Shown one piece after another: positions 61,873 through 64,000 of a DNA stretch of 64,000 nucleotides. Below the pieces are notes generated by a model, which was given only the letters and a program-made list of their open reading frames with translations, was not told the origin of the DNA and did not search any database. The stretch comes from Lepidonotus clava (taxonomy: Eukaryota > Annelida > Polychaeta > Phyllodocida > Polynoidae), in NCBI GenBank assembly GCA_936440205.1, contig OW387145.1, forward strand, positions 30,879,075-30,943,074, in the 5' to 3' direction. How positions within the stretch are numbered: the first letter of the stretch is position 1; each line of letters begins with the position of its first letter. The translations under genes and the position numbers were made by a program.

Positions 61873-61907
61873 CTATATCTTGTTTACCATCATCATGCCG
61901 GCAAATT
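61873..61907 (-). CDS. calmodulin-like gene, last exon
   Basis: An acceptor TTTCTTTGCAG at 61908 is followed by AA, which completes a Glu codon with the single base left by the exon at 63,832, then TTT GCC and on to TAG at 61,875-61,873. The peptide EFAGMMMVNKI matches the EEFVxMM end of calmodulin family proteins, and the split Glu is position 12 of the fourth EF-hand loop. A weak donor (GTAAAC) at 61,883 leaves open a further exon. Confidence 0.72.
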
Positions 61908-63831
61908 CTGCAAAGAAAAGAAATAAACTAAGATTATAGAAGTCATGGACAAAGGCTGAGGTGGCTAACTATACAACTTAAATAATTGAGTATTTCAATT
62001 AATGTTTGTCTTAGCCTAAGCTGATTACTTACAACTTATTTATTTCTAAATCAAATTCCATAACAATATGAAATAGCATCATTTTGTTTTAAAAAAATAT
62101 ACATCGCATTTACAAAACAAATCCCTGTTCGTATGCCTATCTTAACAGGGGGGATGGAGGGAATTCTATTAAGCTTTGCTGATAATTCATTAAAGGCGCT
62201 GTTATTAATTTATCTCTCTAGAGCTCGAGTCTGGTTGATGTTGTGAGGACGCAGATGTGTTTAATGACGTCGCTCATCTTTTAATTAGAACTTCAAAGGC
62301 ACTTCTGCGCCTGTCTAACGTCTTAACGCATATCAGAGTTATGAAGTTTAAATTAGTTTGCATTAACACTGCCACATCTTAGGGATTAAGGAGGAATCCT
62401 TCGTCATACAAAGTTTTGATTGGGTATGGAAAAACGCACATCCATTACTGTCAGACATGTTACGAGTTTCAGAATGTATACTCTATGTGACATCTATAAA
62501 TTAGATAGCTTATAAGACCTTCGTTTTCGCTTTAGGCGCTATGGCTAACTAATGCAATCGGACGTTCAATGGGCAGGTATATTATATCCACCTAGATTGA
62601 AAAAATACTATTTGGAATAGGTCTCAACGATTAAAACTACACGTAATACTAAACAGGGGATACGCATTGCACTGTTAGCCGTCCGCTAAGATTGTCCTGG
62701 AATAGTCAATTTATGATTAGTATTACACGCAATGTATAATACAATTAAAGTTTATTTTGACTGACTTTATAACAATTTCAAATTTCAACAAACCTAGCTA
62801 GAACTTTGTTTCATATGCATGACTGCGATAAGGCAATTAGTTCATATTTCATTGAGTTCGAATTTTATTGTAGGAGAATAGCCCAGGCCCTTTTGTGTGA
62901 CGTATCACAGGAAACATGTAATAATTTAATGAAGGCAGTACTTGTATTTCGGCCCAGCCACACCACTGTACCCCAGGAACACGACAGAGGGCACTGTGTA
63001 ACCATAATGACTGACCATTAAAATAGTTCTCACATTGACCACTGGGCAGCAGCTCTGCGCCATAGGACCACCTGTTGCTGACTTTCAGATTCGCCCTGGT
63101 AGAACTACCATACAAATTACTTTGAATTGTTTTAATCAATAGATTTGTAGTTATGGGTAACATTATTTAGCTTTTTCGTTGATTCAAGTTGACCGTTTGA
63201 AATAAACTACTTGAATTTAATGAATATTGTTATGTTGGTTTTTAGTTTTATAGGTTATTTTTGAAAGACTGCTATATAAAACAATTTTCGAATTGTTATC
63301 AATATCAAACTATCACCTGCGTGGAAGTAAATTGAATGTGGTTGAATACAAAGAAAGCAAGGGAAAACGTTCTCACAATAATTAATTACCGCGCCGACAT
63401 CCTAACCTTATAATAATGATCAGTACAAAAGAAATAGGTTGAGTAATATACGTTTTCCGTTTTTGGACAAAACTTCACAACAGAGAATCTATTTTCCAAA
63501 TGTTCATATAGCATACATGTCATACTTCTTAAACTTTCGATAGAGGACTTTCATTTGAACAAAATAAATACAGAAAGAAGAGAGGCATTTTCAGAAACCA
63601 CAACGCATCCCGATTGTTAAGATCTGGAATGCCTATTAGATGTATGTTATATGGACAGTTTTATATATACTAATAATGAAATATTTTCAAAATGCCTCAT
63701 CAAAACTGAAATAAACGATACGCCACGTTGAAGTTGCGCGATCTTTTGTGGGTGCCAAAACTCCCTAATAGTGTATACCTGCCCTCCTAACACTTAACCT
63801 ATAACAACTATCCGGGTATACAGTAGCGTAC
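61908..63831 (-). other. last intron of the calmodulin-like gene
   Basis: 1.9 kb of AT-rich sequence between the two exons. No further exon or repeat was recognised. Frames on either strand here look non-coding. Confidence 0.6.
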
Positions 63832-64000
63832 CATCGTAGCTGATGCGGCCGTCGTCGTCCTCGTCGGCCTCGTTGATCATCTCCTCGATCTCCTCGTCCG
63901 TCAGCTTCTCGCCCAGGTTACTCATCACAAAGCGCATCTCCTGCGTGGTGATGTAGCCGTTGTTCTCCTTGTCGAAGACGCGGAACGCCTCCCGTATCTC
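63832..64000 (-). CDS. calmodulin-like protein, EF-hands 3 and 4 (partial gene)
   Basis: The exon enters from the right edge in frame with [20 protein letters not shown], continues through [18 protein letters not shown] and the fourth loop [11 protein letters not shown], and ends at a donor GTACGC, phase 1. Loop 3 is [12 protein letters not shown] and loop 4 [12 protein letters not shown] with the last Glu from the next exon; both keep the calcium-ligand positions. Similarity to calmodulin is high, but several residues differ (for example DKENNG where calmodulin has DKDGNG), so this is a calmodulin-like paralogue, not calmodulin itself. EF-hands 1 and 2 lie outside the window. Such proteins act as calcium sensors; a mineralisation role is only a possibility. 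Confidence 0.9.

Overview
The window is animal nuclear DNA: AT-rich, intron-rich, with short GC-rich exons bounded by GT/AG junctions, plus many small non-autonomous transposons. A mollusc, probably a gastropod, is the best guess. The reasons are a secreted alpha-carbonic anhydrase with an Asp-rich insertion, which resembles shell-associated carbonic anhydrases, and tRNA-type SINEs ending in CACTCACTC. The species assignment is inference.

Layout. Positions 1-10,400 are mostly non-coding, with one possible terminal exon near 0.9-1.2 kb and a few promoter-like or duplicated stretches. A complete eight-exon alpha-carbonic anhydrase gene lies on the minus strand from 28,278 to 10,410. It encodes 419 residues: signal peptide, acidic linker, catalytic domain with all three zinc histidines, a long Asp/Glu insertion, and a hydrophobic C-terminal tail typical of a GPI signal. 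Its first intron is 12.4 kb. From 28.3 to 37.4 kb there is intergenic or intronic DNA containing a SINE, a foldback element and a solo-LTR-like fossil. From 37,413 to 51,666 on the plus strand lie eleven exons of an INPP5F/SAC2 inositol phosphatase (918 residues visible, running to the true C-terminus). The exons for its N-terminal third or so were not found. From 51.7 to 61 kb there is 3' UTR and AT-rich DNA with one odd hairpin cluster. At the right edge are the last two exons of a calmodulin-like gene on the minus strand, running in from outside the window.

The most unusual signal is a set of three intronic minisatellites whose repeat units are copies of the adjacent exon edge together with its splice site. 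One sits at the donor of carbonic anhydrase exon 3 (about 55-bp unit, about 15 copies). The other two sit at the acceptors of two SAC2 exons (about 52-bp unit, about 12 copies; and a 124-bp unit with nested 31-bp repeats, seven copies). In the third array each copy is a potential 54-nt in-frame cassette encoding 17 residues of the real exon.

The genes do not form an obvious pathway. Carbonic anhydrase would act outside the cell or on its surface in bicarbonate supply, SAC2 on endosomal phosphoinositides, and the calmodulin-like protein as a calcium sensor. Exon boundaries were placed by eye from reading frame, splice consensus and family alignment from memory.
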